DNA from: Holophagaceae bacterium
GTDB lineage: Bacteria > Acidobacteriota > Holophagae > Holophagales > Holophagaceae
Length of the DNA stretch: 64,000 nucleotides
Direction: 5' to 3'
Assembly (NCBI GenBank): GCA_016710635.1
Contig: JADJVL010000014.1
Location: forward strand, 62,001-126,000
The notes under the pieces were generated by a model that worked only from the letters and a program-made list of their open reading frames with translations, made no database searches and was not told the DNA's origin. This document shows positions 15,768 to 23,877 of this stretch, piece after piece. Each line of letters starts with the position of its first letter. The first letter of the stretch is position 1. The translations under genes and the position numbers were made by a program.

Positions 15768-16760
15768 TCAATCCCCGACGATGGAGGCCAGGACCTTGGC
15801 CGACACCTTGGGCAGGGCCAGCACCGCGGCGTTCTCGGCGGCGTGGGCCGGATTGCCCATGCCGCAGAGCGCCGTCGTCACCCCCGGGCAGGACCGGGTG
15901 AACTGAAGGGCCGCCTGGGCCGCCGTCGCCGCGCCCAGGGCCGCGATGAAGTCCGGCGGCAGCTGGCGCAGGATGCGGGCCTGCATGATGCTGGCGCTCG
16001 TCTGGACCTCCAGGTCCAAGGCCAGGGCGGCATCGAGGGCGGTGAACGCCTCGCCCTGGACCTCCTGGGTCGGCGTGAGGAAGGCTTCGGGCATCGCCAG
16101 GTTGAGGGGCAGCTGGATCCAGCGGAAGTGGTGATCCTTCCCTCCGGCCCGCTCGGCGAGGGTCATCAGCCGCTCCAGGCTCAGGTGGTCCGGCGCCGAG
16201 GCGGGAACCCGGAAACCGTTCCAGGTGGCGCAGCCGTAGGCCCGGGTCCAGCCCTTGGCGACGAAGTCCTCGCAGGCCTCGAAGGCCCGCAGCATCGCCT
16301 CCTCGAAGCGCTCCGGGCCCAGGTGCGGCCGCTGGTGCTCGGGGTTGTGGAGGTGGAAGAGGTCCACCGCCTCCACCCCCAGGGCCTCCCGGCTGTGGTT
16401 CAGCTGGAATTCGAGGTAGGCCGGGGTCATGGCATGGCAGCCGTCCACGACTTCTTCCGGGGAGAGGAGCCCGGGCTTCGCGAGGGAGCGCTCGAACCAG
16501 TTCGCCGGGGTCTCCGCGGTGACGCCGTCGGACATGGGCAGGTAGCCCGCCTTGGTACTGACGAAAAAAGCCTCCCGGGGCAGGGACTTGAAAGCCTGGC
16601 CCAGGGCCCATTCACTGTGGCCGTGGCGGTAGTTGGCGGCGGTGTCGAAGACATTGCCGCCGAGCCGGTGGAAGGCCAGCGCGCTGTCCGCATAGCCGCG
16701 GTCCGCGGCGGGGGCCGGGCTGCCGAGGTAGGTCCCGAGGCCGAGGCTGCTGAGGTCCAT
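15768..16760 (-). CDS. Aldo/keto reductase
   Basis: A 330-residue NAD(P)H-dependent oxidoreductase of the aldo/keto reductase superfamily. Family landmarks are LGLGTYLGSP near the N-terminus, NVFDTAANYRHGHSEWALG (Asp and catalytic Tyr of the tetrad), VSTKAGYL (catalytic Lys), and VDLFHLHNPE, where the catalytic-His position reads LHNPE. The start ATG at 16760 has AGGAG five bases upstream; a longer frame is possible but lacks this. The substrate cannot be told. It is the last gene of a four-gene row with queD, a lipoprotein and a HAD phosphatase, 8 bases after the HAD stop. Confidence 0.88.
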   Translation of the reverse strand: MDLSSLGLGTYLGSPAPAADRGYADSALAFHRLGGNVFDTAANYRHGHSEWALGQAFKSLPREAFFVSTKAGYLPMSDGVTAETPANWFERSLAKPGLLSPEEVVDGCHAMTPAYLEFQLNHSREALGVEAVDLFHLHNPEHQRPHLGPERFEEAMLRAFEACEDFVAKGWTRAYGCATWNGFRVPASAPDHLSLERLMTLAERAGGKDHHFRWIQLPLNLAMPEAFLTPTQEVQGEAFTALDAALALDLEVQTSASIMQARILRQLPPDFIAALGAATAAQAALQFTRSCPGVTTALCGMGNPAHAAENAAVLALPKVSAKVLASIVGD

Positions 16761-16768
16761 GGAAGCTC

Positions 16769-17449
16769 CTATCCCAGGCAGGTGGAACACCGGGCGCCGG
16801 CCTGGAGGCGCGCGACCACCTCGGGCACCTGGGACAGGTCTGGCAATTCCACGAGTTCAGCATCGGGATCGTGGTCGGGCCGGGGCCGGCCCCGGCGGTT
16901 GATCCAGATGGCGGTCCAGCCGGCCCGCAGGGCGCCTTCCACGTCGTCCCGCCAGTTGTCCCCCACCAGGGCCAGTTCGCCAGGGAAAAGGCCTAGGCGC
17001 TTCTGCATGGATTCGAAGGCGCCGGCCTCGGGCTTGAGGTGCCCCAGTTCGGCGCTCAGGCCCTTCACGCGGAAGTGCGGGGCGAGGCCCAGGTCTTCGA
17101 GAAAATCCATCTCGAAGCTCTGGGTGTTGGAGAGCAGGGCGATGCGCCCCAGGGCGCGGGTGCGTTCCAGGGCCTCCAGGGCTTCGGGATAAAGAAGGGC
17201 CTCCCCTTCCGCCAGGCGAAAGGTCCGGATGAAGGCCTCCTCCTGGTCCGCGTTGAGCCCCAGGCGCTCCCGCCAGCCCGCGGCGAAGTCCCGGGCGGAG
17301 GCGTAGGGCCGGGTCATGCCGTCCCGCTGCAGGGCCTCGAAGTGCCGGCGCTGCTCCGGCGTGAGGAAGGCTTCGACCTTCTGGAAGGGATTGCCCCCGG
17401 GGCTGTGCACCAGGGTGTTCCAGAGGTCGAAGACGACGGCCCGGAGCAA
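16769..17449 (-). CDS. HAD-superfamily hydrolase (subfamily IA type)
   Basis: A 226-residue protein of the haloacid dehalogenase fold. Motif I is VVFDLWNTLV: the nucleophile Asp is present but the third position, usually Asp in phosphatases, is Trp, as in some HAD-IA members that are not simple phosphatases. Motif II is IALLSNTQS and motif III/IV is KPEAGAFESM...LVGDNWRDDVEGA. The likely start is a TTG at 17449, one base after the stop of the upstream lipoprotein gene, because the sequence just before it belongs to that gene. The substrate is unknown. The C-terminus ends in a CX2C-like CSTC. Confidence 0.82.
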   Translation of the reverse strand: MLRAVVFDLWNTLVHSPGGNPFQKVEAFLTPEQRRHFEALQRDGMTRPYASARDFAAGWRERLGLNADQEEAFIRTFRLAEGEALLYPEALEALERTRALGRIALLSNTQSFEMDFLEDLGLAPHFRVKGLSAELGHLKPEAGAFESMQKRLGLFPGELALVGDNWRDDVEGALRAGWTAIWINRRGRPRPDHDPDAELVELPDLSQVPEVVARLQAGARCSTCLG

Positions 17450-17450
17450 C

Positions 17451-17957
17451 TCAGTCCCCGGAGCGCTTGGAGGCCCGCAGGGGCACCTTGATGGGGATCC
17501 CCAGCACGTCCAGCTCCGCTTCGCCATCCAGGCGGAAGGTGCCGCCCTGCCTCTTCTGGATCACCCCCATGAGCGGTTCCCAGAGCTCCCTCAGATCCGC
17601 GTAGGTGAGGGCGAGCTCGGCGGTGGAGGTGCGCTTGGAGTTCGCCGCCAGCTCGAGGCCCTTGGGGAAGGAGATGAAGCCGATGGGCCGGCTGGAGCCG
17701 CCCTGCTCCAGGTGGAGCTTCCCTCCGAGGACCCGCGAGACGAAGCGCACCGACGACCGGTTCTCGATGCCCAGGTCCAGGCCGATGCGGATCCGGGAGC
17801 GCTCCAGGGGGAAGGCCAGTTCCACCTTCGGAACAATGCGTTCCAGGCTGAAGTTCAGGTTCCGGGCGGCTTCCCGGTACATGGCCACGGGATCCAGGGC
17901 CTTGCAGCCCGAAAGCATGAGCAGGCCAGCGACGGGCAGGAGACCGAGGGCGCGCAC
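17451..17957 (-). CDS. Small lipoprotein of the LEA type 2 kind
   Basis: A 168-residue exported lipoprotein. The N-terminus carries a short hydrophobic signal ending in LMLSGCKAL, a lipobox with acylated Cys. The mature part has the alternating pattern of a single beta-sandwich like LEA type 2 proteins (FPLERSRIRIGLDLGIENRS), which is a tentative match. The GTG start at 17957 shares one base with the queD stop (TAGTG), so the genes are translationally coupled. Its role in the cell envelope is unknown. Confidence 0.75.
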   Translation of the reverse strand: MRALGLLPVAGLLMLSGCKALDPVAMYREAARNLNFSLERIVPKVELAFPLERSRIRIGLDLGIENRSSVRFVSRVLGGKLHLEQGGSSRPIGFISFPKGLELAANSKRTSTAELALTYADLRELWEPLMGVIQKRQGGTFRLDGEAELDVLGIPIKVPLRASKRSGD

Positions 17958-18304
17958 TACCGCCCCTCGTACACGACGCAGTTGTCGGTGGTCTCGAAGA
18001 CCTCGATCCGGCAGAGGCCCGGCAGCTCGGGCTTGAGCTGCTCCCAGATCCAGACGCTGATGTTCTCGGCGGTGCTGAGGGGAATCAGGTCGTTGAGGAA
18101 ACGGTGGTCGAGCTTCACGATCACCTTCTCGTTGACGACCTTCGAAAGGTCGTCGAAGTCGATGATCATGCCGGTCTCGGCGTTCACGTCGCCCGTGATG
18201 TTCACGAAGAGCTTGTAGCTGTGCCCGTGCAGGTTCCGGCACTTGCCCGGATGGTTGTAGATGAAGTGGGCGGATTCGAACCAGTACTCTTTGCGGAGGA
18301 TCAT
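17957..18304 (-). CDS. queD: 6-carboxy-5,6,7,8-tetrahydropterin synthase QueD
   Basis: A 115-residue enzyme of the T-fold pterin synthase family, making 6-carboxytetrahydropterin from dihydroneopterin triphosphate in preQ0/queuosine synthesis. Zinc ligands are His13 (ESAHF), His26 and His28 (LHGHSY), and the catalytic Cys is Cys22 (GKCRNLHGH). The conserved DFDDL and LDHRFLND blocks are present, and ENISVWIWE supplies the late Glu-containing helix. No other queuosine gene is in the window. It begins 22 bases after the 3' end of a tRNA-Arg gene on the same strand, and may share its transcript. Confidence 0.93.
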   Translation of the reverse strand: MILRKEYWFESAHFIYNHPGKCRNLHGHSYKLFVNITGDVNAETGMIIDFDDLSKVVNEKVIVKLDHRFLNDLIPLSTAENISVWIWEQLKPELPGLCRIEVFETTDNCVVYEGR

Positions 18305-18326
18305 GGGGCTGCCTTTCAGGACCAGG

Positions 18327-18403
18327 TGGTGCGCCCAGCTGGACTCGAACCAGCGACCTGCGGCTTAGAAGGCCGCTGCTCTATCCACCTGAGCTATGGG
18401 CAC
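18327..18403 (-). tRNA. tRNA-Arg (UCU)
   Basis: A 77-base cloverleaf with acceptor GTGCCCA pairing to TGGGCGC, D-arm AGCTCAGGTGGATAGAGC, anticodon loop CTTCTAA giving UCU, and T-arm GCTGG-TTCGAGT-CCAGC. The CCA end is encoded. It reads the rare Arg codon AGA. It is followed closely by queD on the same strand. Confidence 0.97.
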
Positions 18404-18461
18404 CCGGACTCCATTGTAGAACGGGAACGCGGACCGGTTCCGGGATCCGAGGCCACGCGCC

Positions 18462-19571
18462 TCAGGGCGCCAGCGCTTCCCGCCGGCCGTCGAGGGTGCC
18501 GCGCCAGACCCTGCCCTTCTCCCAGAGCCAGGCCTCGCCGGGGCGGCCGTCCTTGAGGCCGGCATCGATGGCGAAGACGCGGCCGCCGTGCAAGGGGGTG
18601 AGCCGGTCGAGGGTCGTGTGGCCGATGACGATGGCCTTCACGCCGTAGGTCGCGAGCATCCGGTCCAGGTCCGGGCCGCCCGCGTCCTGGCCCGTGGCGC
18701 CGGGCACGAGGCCGCGGTACCAATGGGGGCCGGCCTCGCCGAGGAGGAAGGCGGCCAGGCCGTCCAGGGTGCGGCCCGGACGGCCCAGGGCCTGTCGCAC
18801 GGCCTGGTTCGTGGCCTTCAGGTCCAGCCCCTGGTCCAGCAGCGCGGGGCTCGGCCCGCCATGGACGAAGAGGAAGGATCCCAGCTTCAGCATGGAGGGC
18901 CGGCTCCGCAGCCACCGGCCCAATTCGGAGGCGGGACCGAAGAGTTCCGGATAGGCCGGGAGGCCCTGCGGCGCCCGGGTGTACTTGGGGTGCAGGTAGC
19001 GCAGGTCGCCGGCCATGACCATGGCTTCGTGGTTGCCGAGGATGAAATGGACGGCGCCGCCGGCCTTGCGCGCGGCGACTTCCAGGGCGCGCAGGAACCA
19101 GAGGCATTCCGTGACCTGCGAGCCCCGGTCGAACACGTCGCCAACGACGACGAGGTGGCCCTTGCCGAAGGTCCAGCGCCGCTGGGCGTCCACCACCCGC
19201 TGGGCCTGCAGCAGGGCCAGGAACGCATCAAAACTGCCGTGGAGGTCGGACACGGCGAGGATGCGCCCGGGGTCGGGAAGCGCCTCCGGAGCGGTCGGGT
19301 AGGCCTTGCCGTCGAGCCGGAGGCCCCCAGCCGCCAGCCCCGGGAGCGCCAGGACGAGGGGTGCCTTGGCGCGGCGCTCCCCGAGCTGATCGCCGTCCCT
19401 CACTTCGAAGATCCGCGCCGTGTTTCCTTCCCATAGCACGTGGGGACCATCTGCAAGGAGGGCGGCGGGGGTCTGTGGGCGGGCTGGAGCCGCCGCGCGC
19501 TGCGGTCCAGCGGGAGCGGCCGCCAGGAGCAGGGGGAGGAGGAGGGCAAGGGTGGCGCGGAGCATCCGCAA
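18462..19571 (-). CDS. Exported calcineurin-like metallophosphoesterase
   Basis: A 369-residue protein with an N-terminal signal peptide (MRMLRATLALLLPLLLAAA). The metal-binding blocks of the calcineurin-like phosphoesterase family follow in order: VSDLHGSFD, VVGDVFDRGS, LGNHEAM, and late histidines in VHGGPSP and VIGHTTL. Two metal ions are expected. The layout is close to the bacterial Shewanella-like/PPP-type phosphatases, so a protein or nucleotide phosphatase acting in the periplasm is plausible. The neighbours do not narrow the substrate. Confidence 0.9.
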   Translation of the reverse strand: MRMLRATLALLLPLLLAAAPAGPQRAAAPARPQTPAALLADGPHVLWEGNTARIFEVRDGDQLGERRAKAPLVLALPGLAAGGLRLDGKAYPTAPEALPDPGRILAVSDLHGSFDAFLALLQAQRVVDAQRRWTFGKGHLVVVGDVFDRGSQVTECLWFLRALEVAARKAGGAVHFILGNHEAMVMAGDLRYLHPKYTRAPQGLPAYPELFGPASELGRWLRSRPSMLKLGSFLFVHGGPSPALLDQGLDLKATNQAVRQALGRPGRTLDGLAAFLLGEAGPHWYRGLVPGATGQDAGGPDLDRMLATYGVKAIVIGHTTLDRLTPLHGGRVFAIDAGLKDGRPGEAWLWEKGRVWRGTLDGRREALAP

Positions 19572-19614
19572 AGTCTGTCAGCAAGCCGCGGCTCCGCCCA
19601 CCGCGACCTGGGAC

Positions 19615-20163
19615 TCAGAGCAGGCGCTTCTGCCCCTTGGGATGGGTCATGACGACGTGCTTCACGCGCCCGATCCAGGCGGGCCGCGCGGAAGGGTCGA
19701 GGCGTTCGTGGGGCAGGGCGCGCTCCGTGAGGAGGCGGTCCACCAGCTCGTCCACGGCGTTCGCGAAGAAGGTGTCGGTGTCCCGCACGCCGTCCTCTGA
19801 AAGCTGGCCGCTGAAGGGCACCTTGAAGAGCAGGTCGTAGCTCTTCATCCAGTGGTGCATGAAGCGCTCCAGGGGCGGCTGGCGACCGAAGGCCAGCATC
19901 AGGTACGCGTAGTTGTCCAGCACGCTGCGGTCGCAGACCACCACGTCGTGCTGGCTGGCGGAGCGGATCTCCTCGGCCATCTGCGTCGTGAAGATCCAGG
20001 TCTGCGCTTCCAGGGAGGTCTTCTGGTTGATGGGCAGCGGCGACAACCGCGCCACCTCCTTCACGATGTCCACGTGGACGCCGTCCCGCTTGAGGGCCGC
20101 CGCCAGCTCGTAGCAGAGGGTGGTCTTCCCCACGCCGTGGGTGCCGATGAAGGCGATTTTCAT
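19615..20163 (-). CDS. P-loop NTPase, AAA/NadR-kinase-like
   Basis: A 182-residue cytoplasmic protein starting MKIAFIGTHGVGKTTLCYEL, a perfect Walker A P-loop. A DVVVCDRSVLDNYAYL segment supplies the Walker B-like DR typical of nucleoside or NadR-type kinases, and the C-terminal RVKHVVMTHP is basic. It resembles AAA_28-type ATP-binding proteins, whose substrates are mostly unknown. The ATG at 20163 is preferred, as the longer frame runs into unrelated intergenic sequence. It stands 43 bases downstream of nothing obvious on its own strand other than the tRNA-Pro region. Confidence 0.85.
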   Translation of the reverse strand: MKIAFIGTHGVGKTTLCYELAAALKRDGVHVDIVKEVARLSPLPINQKTSLEAQTWIFTTQMAEEIRSASQHDVVVCDRSVLDNYAYLMLAFGRQPPLERFMHHWMKSYDLLFKVPFSGQLSEDGVRDTDTFFANAVDELVDRLLTERALPHERLDPSARPAWIGRVKHVVMTHPKGQKRLL

Positions 20164-20256
20164 GGGTGTAACCGCACACGAACTCCGAAGGCGCCGGGCA
20201 GCCCCCAGTATCCCTCCGGGGACGCGCGCCGGGCTGTGTGATTCATCACCGGAAAA

Positions 20257-20280
20257 GGGCACCCGCGAAAGGTGCCCTGT
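20257..20280 (-). terminator. Terminator-like hairpin beside the decayed tRNA
   Basis: A perfect 7-bp stem GGGCACC/GGTGCCC with loop CGCGAAA; read on the minus strand it is followed by TTTT. It directly follows the CCA-like end of the decayed tRNA copy, just as the real tRNA-Pro is followed by its own terminator. Confidence 0.55.
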
Positions 20281-20285
20281 TGCTG

Positions 20286-20356
20286 TTGGTCGGGGCGATA
20301 TGCGGGATGAACCTCCCTCCGCCCTGCGGGCTCAGGCCGCGGCATGGCTGGCCCCG
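20286..20356 (-). pseudogene. Decayed tRNA-Pro-like copy
   Basis: On the minus strand this segment begins CGGGGC and ends GCCCCGACCA, so six acceptor pairs and the encoded CCA of the neighbouring tRNA-Pro are kept. GGAGGTTC in the T-arm region also survives. The 13 bases at 20286-20298 are identical to 20518-20530 of the intact gene. The D-arm and anticodon arm do not fold and no anticodon can be assigned. It is followed by its own terminator-like hairpin. A degraded duplicate of the tRNA-Pro unit is the simplest reading. Confidence 0.45.
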
Positions 20357-20486
20357 GAATTCCGCTACGCGGACCGGTCGGCCACATTCCCGCGTGTCCT
20401 CCCTATTCCTACCAGGGTTCCCGCCTCCAACTGCCGATCGGAGGTTGCCGATCGGAGGTTCGAATCCCCCCGCCCGGCTTCGACCC

Positions 20487-20518
20487 AAAAGAATGGGGCA
20501 CTGAGGCCCCATTCTTTT
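20487..20518 (-). terminator. Rho-independent terminator of tRNA-Pro
   Basis: A perfect 13-bp stem (AAAAGAATGGGGC / GCCCCATTCTTTT) with a 6-base loop lies immediately 3' of the tRNA-Pro CCA on the minus strand, ending in a T tract. Confidence 0.85.
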
Positions 20519-20595
<77 letters not shown>

Positions 20596-20645
20596 ACTGA
20601 GCTTTCAGTGTAACCGCGGGGGGCGGGGCTTCGCGACGGGGGAAA

Positions 20646-20679
20646 AGGAAAGGGCCCGCGCGTGCGCGGGCCCTTTCCT
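20646..20679 (-). terminator. Terminator after the secreted protein gene
   Basis: A 16-base perfect inverted repeat AGGAAAGGGCCCGCGC / GCGCGGGCCCTTTCCT separated by GT, so the actual loop is about six bases. On the minus strand it is followed by TTTT. It ends the transcript of the gene stopping at 20693. Confidence 0.8.
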
Positions 20680-20692
20680 GGCTTGCTTCGGA

Positions 20693-21865
20693 TTACTTCC
20701 CAGCGAGCTTGGGGGCCATGAAGTTCAGGCCCTGCTTCTGGAGTTCCGAGATATTGCCGGCGGTGGCGGTCATGATCCAGACTTCCAGCTCCTCGCGGCC
20801 CATGCGCTTGGCGTTGGGGGGCGGGACGGCGGCGAGGGACGCGCTCTTCTTGCCCTTGGTCCAGGTCATGGCGATGTCGAAGGCGATCTTCTTGTTCTGG
20901 CTGTTCAGCTCGCCAGCGGCGTTGGAGATGAGGCCGTCCCCGCCGTAGGTCAGGCGCAGGCCGCCGGGGCCTTCGAAACCCTTGCTGCTGTTGCTGACGA
21001 CCACCTGCTGGAGCTGTCCCTTGGAGGTGTAGTTGAACTCCATGCGGGTGCGGACGCCCTGGGCCTCGTTCACGAACTCCATGATGTAGGGGAGCTTGGA
21101 GGACTTCTCGAAGGCCACTTCGAGCTTGCCGCGCTTCCAGAAGCCGAGGGTCTCGGCGATGGACTGCTCGCGCTTCTTGGGATCGTAGGCGGAGGTGGGG
21201 GCGTAGAAGGTGACCCGCTGCAGGACACGGCCGGCATAGAGCTCTTCCTTGCCGAGGGAGGCCCGGAAGGTGGAGCCGTCCACATAGACCGCCTTCACGT
21301 CGTTCAGGAGCGAACGGAACCAGCTCATGTAGGTCAGGGGCGCGTCGCTGGGGGGCAGGTCCACCTTCGTGGTGTAGGCGTTCTGCTCCTTGCTGTAGAT
21401 GAAGCCCTTGTTGCCGATGCGCTGGGAGGTGAGGGTGCCGAAGTCGCCGGTGAACTCGGTCTTGAAGTCCGAATTGGCGAAGTAGGTGGACTTCACCCGG
21501 AGGACCGCATTGCCGCTCTTGATGCCGCCGGTCTTCAGGGCGCCCTGGGTCAGGTCCGTCACCTTGGCGTTCATGGCCGCGGCGCTGAGGGCGATGGAGA
21601 GGGTGCCGTTGATGTCGACGGCGTTGACGTCCTTGAACTGGGGGCCGAACCAGCCGTCGTTCACCGAGTTCAGGACCTGGGTGAAGGTCTCCTTGGCGAA
21701 GCGGGCTTCGAGGGTGTCCTTGGTGGCTTCAGGCTTGGCGGTGGGCGCGGGCCTGGCGGCGGTGACGGGCTTGGCCTGGGCGGGCTTCGGAGTTTCAGCC
21801 TTCTTGGGGGCCTGGCCGAAGAGGGCGAGGGCGGCCGTAAAGGGTACGAGGTGCTTCAGGGTCAT
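20693..21865 (-). CDS. Secreted protein of unknown function
   Basis: A 390-residue protein with a signal peptide (MTLKHLVPFTAALALFGQA) and an Ala/Pro/Lys-rich linker (about residues 20-48). The rest is a long beta-rich domain with repeated hydrophobic/charged strands, resembling the lipoprotein-carrier (LolA-like) style of fold, though I cannot confirm a family. AGGAG lies six bases before the ATG. The preceding zinc-ribbon gene ends 8 bases upstream on the same strand, so the two form an operon. It has its own terminator. Confidence 0.75.
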   Translation of the reverse strand: MTLKHLVPFTAALALFGQAPKKAETPKPAQAKPVTAARPAPTAKPEATKDTLEARFAKETFTQVLNSVNDGWFGPQFKDVNAVDINGTLSIALSAAAMNAKVTDLTQGALKTGGIKSGNAVLRVKSTYFANSDFKTEFTGDFGTLTSQRIGNKGFIYSKEQNAYTTKVDLPPSDAPLTYMSWFRSLLNDVKAVYVDGSTFRASLGKEELYAGRVLQRVTFYAPTSAYDPKKREQSIAETLGFWKRGKLEVAFEKSSKLPYIMEFVNEAQGVRTRMEFNYTSKGQLQQVVVSNSSKGFEGPGGLRLTYGGDGLISNAAGELNSQNKKIAFDIAMTWTKGKKSASLAAVPPPNAKRMGREELEVWIMTATAGNISELQKQGLNFMAPKLAGK

Positions 21866-21873
21866 GCGTTCTC

Positions 21874-22317
21874 CTATCGAGTATTGGGATGCGCGGCGCT
21901 GGCCCTGGGTTCCCGCGCGGCCTTCTCCCGGCTCGCCGAATGGCAGGCCGCACAGAGGGCTTTGCTGGGATCCGTGGGCACGATCGTCAGGTATTCCTGG
22001 ATGCCGCACGAGGAGCAGGTGATCTGGGTGAGCACCTGGGTTCCCCGCCGAGGTGGGGCCGGGCGCTTGGACTGGGCCTTCTGGTAGCACCGGGGGCAGA
22101 GGTGGAACTTCTGCTCGGAGGTGAGCTTGAACGGACGGTTGCACTGGCTGCACGGCTTTTCCCGCGTGGGTTCCACCGGGGCCGGGGCCTGGCGCTTGAC
22201 GACCTTCACGCCGGCGCCTTTGAGGACGGCCTTGGGCGCCGCGGCGCCCGTCCCTGAGGCGGGAGAGTTGGCGGAGGGGGCCACCGGGGCGCCGGGTTTG
22301 GGTTTCGTCGCGTTCAT
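21874..22317 (-). CDS. Protein with two zinc ribbons and a Pro/Ala-rich N-terminus
   Basis: A 147-residue protein. The first 50 residues are low-complexity Ala/Pro/Lys. Then come two zinc-ribbon-like modules: CSQCNRPF...CPRCYQ and CSSCGIQEY...CAACH, eight cysteines in four CX2C knuckles. Such ribbons usually contact nucleic acid or protein. The ATG at 22317 is the first good start; an upstream in-frame TTG would add nine residues. It is followed after 8 bases by the secreted protein gene. No precise function can be given. Confidence 0.72.
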   Translation of the reverse strand: MNATKPKPGAPVAPSANSPASGTGAAAPKAVLKGAGVKVVKRQAPAPVEPTREKPCSQCNRPFKLTSEQKFHLCPRCYQKAQSKRPAPPRRGTQVLTQITCSSCGIQEYLTIVPTDPSKALCAACHSASREKAAREPRASAAHPNTR

Positions 22318-22407
22318 GGAGGGTTCAAATCGGCTTGAAGCCAAAGGGAAACTCTAACACGCCCCTCCCGGGGTGGCGAGGAGCGAAAAGGCTGGCATCC
22401 TGGCCCG

Positions 22408-23346
22408 GTGGACACCGCCGAAACCCTGTTGCCGCGCGTGCTGGAAGGCCATCCCAGGGCCCTCGGCCGGGCCATCTCCTGGCTGGAGAATGGCCATGCC
22501 GGGGCCCGGCAGCTCATGGCGGGTCTCTGGCCCCGCCTGGGGCGCGCCCGGGTCGTGGGGATCACGGGCCCGCCCGGCGCCGGCAAGTCGACCCTGACGG
22601 ACCAGCTCGCCCGCGCCTTGCGTGCGGAGGGCAGACGGGTGGGCATCCTCGCGGTGGATCCCACCAGTCCCTTCAGCGGCGGCGCGATCCTGGGAGACCG
22701 CATCCGCATGGGCCGGATCGCGCCGGACCCCGGGGTTTTCATCCGCAGCATGGCCACCCGCGGCGCCCTCGGCGGCCTGGCCCGGGCGACCCAGGACGCC
22801 ATCGATGTCCTGGACGCAGCGGGCTTCGACACGATCCTCGTGGAGACCGTTGGCGTCGGACAGGATGAGGTGGACGTGGCCTCCTGCACCCATACCTGCC
22901 TCGTGGTGCTGGTGCCGGGCCTCGGCGACGAGATCCAGGCCATGAAGGCGGGACTGATGGAAGTCGCGGACTGCTTCGTGGTGAACAAGGCGGACCGGGA
23001 AGGCGTCGATCAGCTCGAGCGGGACCTCGAATCCATGAAGGCCCTGGACATGCCTTCGGGTTGGGATCCGCCGATCCTGCGGACGGTGGCGGCCACGGGC
23101 GAGGGAATTGCCGGGCTCCTGGACCGGATCGAGGAGCACCGGGCGTGGCTGGCGGCGGCAGGCGGCATGGCGCGCAAGGCCCAGGAGCGGGCCCGTCTGC
23201 GCTTCGAGCACCTGCTGGCGGAGGAGGCCTCCCGCCGGGCCAAGGCCGCCGCGGGTTCCGCCCGGGTGGATGCCCTCATCCGGAGCATCGCGGACCACCG
23301 GCTGGACCCTTACGCGGCGGTGGCGGAGCTGCTGGACCGGCCCTGA
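22408..23346 (+). CDS. meaB: MeaB/ArgK-type G3E GTPase, methylmalonyl-CoA mutase chaperone
   Basis: A 312-residue GTPase that protects and loads cobalamin on methylmalonyl-CoA mutase or related acyl-CoA mutases. Visible motifs are the P-loop GITGPPGAGKSTL, the Mg/switch segment AVDPTSPFSGGAILGDRIRM, ETVGVGQDE (Walker B) and NKAD for guanine recognition. A GTG start at 22408 gives the family's usual N-terminal helix. No mutase subunit is in the window, so its partner must be encoded elsewhere. It converges on rlmH with a 3-base gap. Confidence 0.93.
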   Translation: MDTAETLLPRVLEGHPRALGRAISWLENGHAGARQLMAGLWPRLGRARVVGITGPPGAGKSTLTDQLARALRAEGRRVGILAVDPTSPFSGGAILGDRIRMGRIAPDPGVFIRSMATRGALGGLARATQDAIDVLDAAGFDTILVETVGVGQDEVDVASCTHTCLVVLVPGLGDEIQAMKAGLMEVADCFVVNKADREGVDQLERDLESMKALDMPSGWDPPILRTVAATGEGIAGLLDRIEEHRAWLAAAGGMARKAQERARLRFEHLLAEEASRRAKAAAGSARVDALIRSIADHRLDPYAAVAELLDRP

Positions 23347-23349
23347 AGG

Positions 23350-23817
23350 CTACTTGTGGTACGGCCCGCCCCGGAGGATCTGGAAGGCACGGAAAAGCTG
23401 CTCCAGGAACAGGATCCGGGTCAGGTCATGGGGAAAGGTCATGGGGCTGAGGGAAAGCTTTTCCCGGATGCCGGCCTTCAGGGCCGGGTCGAAGCCGTGG
23501 CTGCTGCCGATGGCGAAGGCCAGGCTGTCGCCCCGGTCCATGCGCTGCCCGAGCCACGTGGCGAATTCCTCGCTGGTGCGCGGAGGGCCTTCGGGGCTCA
23601 ACAGCACGGGACAGCGCACCGCCGCCAGGAGCGGCTGGAGCCGTTCCGCCTCTTCGCGGAGCTGGCGCGGGGCCTCCCCGCGGCCCTCGGACAACTCGGT
23701 TAATTCCAACTTCGCCCATGGTTTCAGCAGATCCCGATGGTGGGCCTCGAGCTGGCGCAGGGCCTCGGACTTGGGCCGGCCGAAGGTGATCAGGCGAATG
23801 GGATACACGTCACGCAA
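23350..23817 (-). CDS. rlmH: 23S rRNA pseudouridine-1915 N3-methyltransferase RlmH
   Basis: A 155-residue SPOUT-type methyltransferase acting on pseudouridine 1915 of helix 69 in 70S ribosomes. The C-terminal SAM/knot region is recognisable: DRGDSLAFAIGSSHGFDP and the closing LTRILFLEQLFRAFQILRGGPYHK-type segment, of which the terminal YHK is the family hallmark. The start is a TTG at 23817 with AAGG upstream; a GTG three codons later is also possible and gives a start nearer to the family norm. It is encoded opposite meaB. Confidence 0.93.
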   Translation of the reverse strand: MRDVYPIRLITFGRPKSEALRQLEAHHRDLLKPWAKLELTELSEGRGEAPRQLREEAERLQPLLAAVRCPVLLSPEGPPRTSEEFATWLGQRMDRGDSLAFAIGSSHGFDPALKAGIREKLSLSPMTFPHDLTRILFLEQLFRAFQILRGGPYHK

Positions 23818-23877
23818 TTAACCTTGGAAATAGGGGGGAAGTCCAGGCAACATCCTTGCAACATATGGAGTGTGCCG

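Noticed and set aside
20431..20486. A plus-strand tRNA suggested by GGTTCGAATCC and a CCCA end
   Set aside because: No acceptor, D-arm or anticodon arm can be folded; a selenocysteine tRNA was considered and also does not fit.
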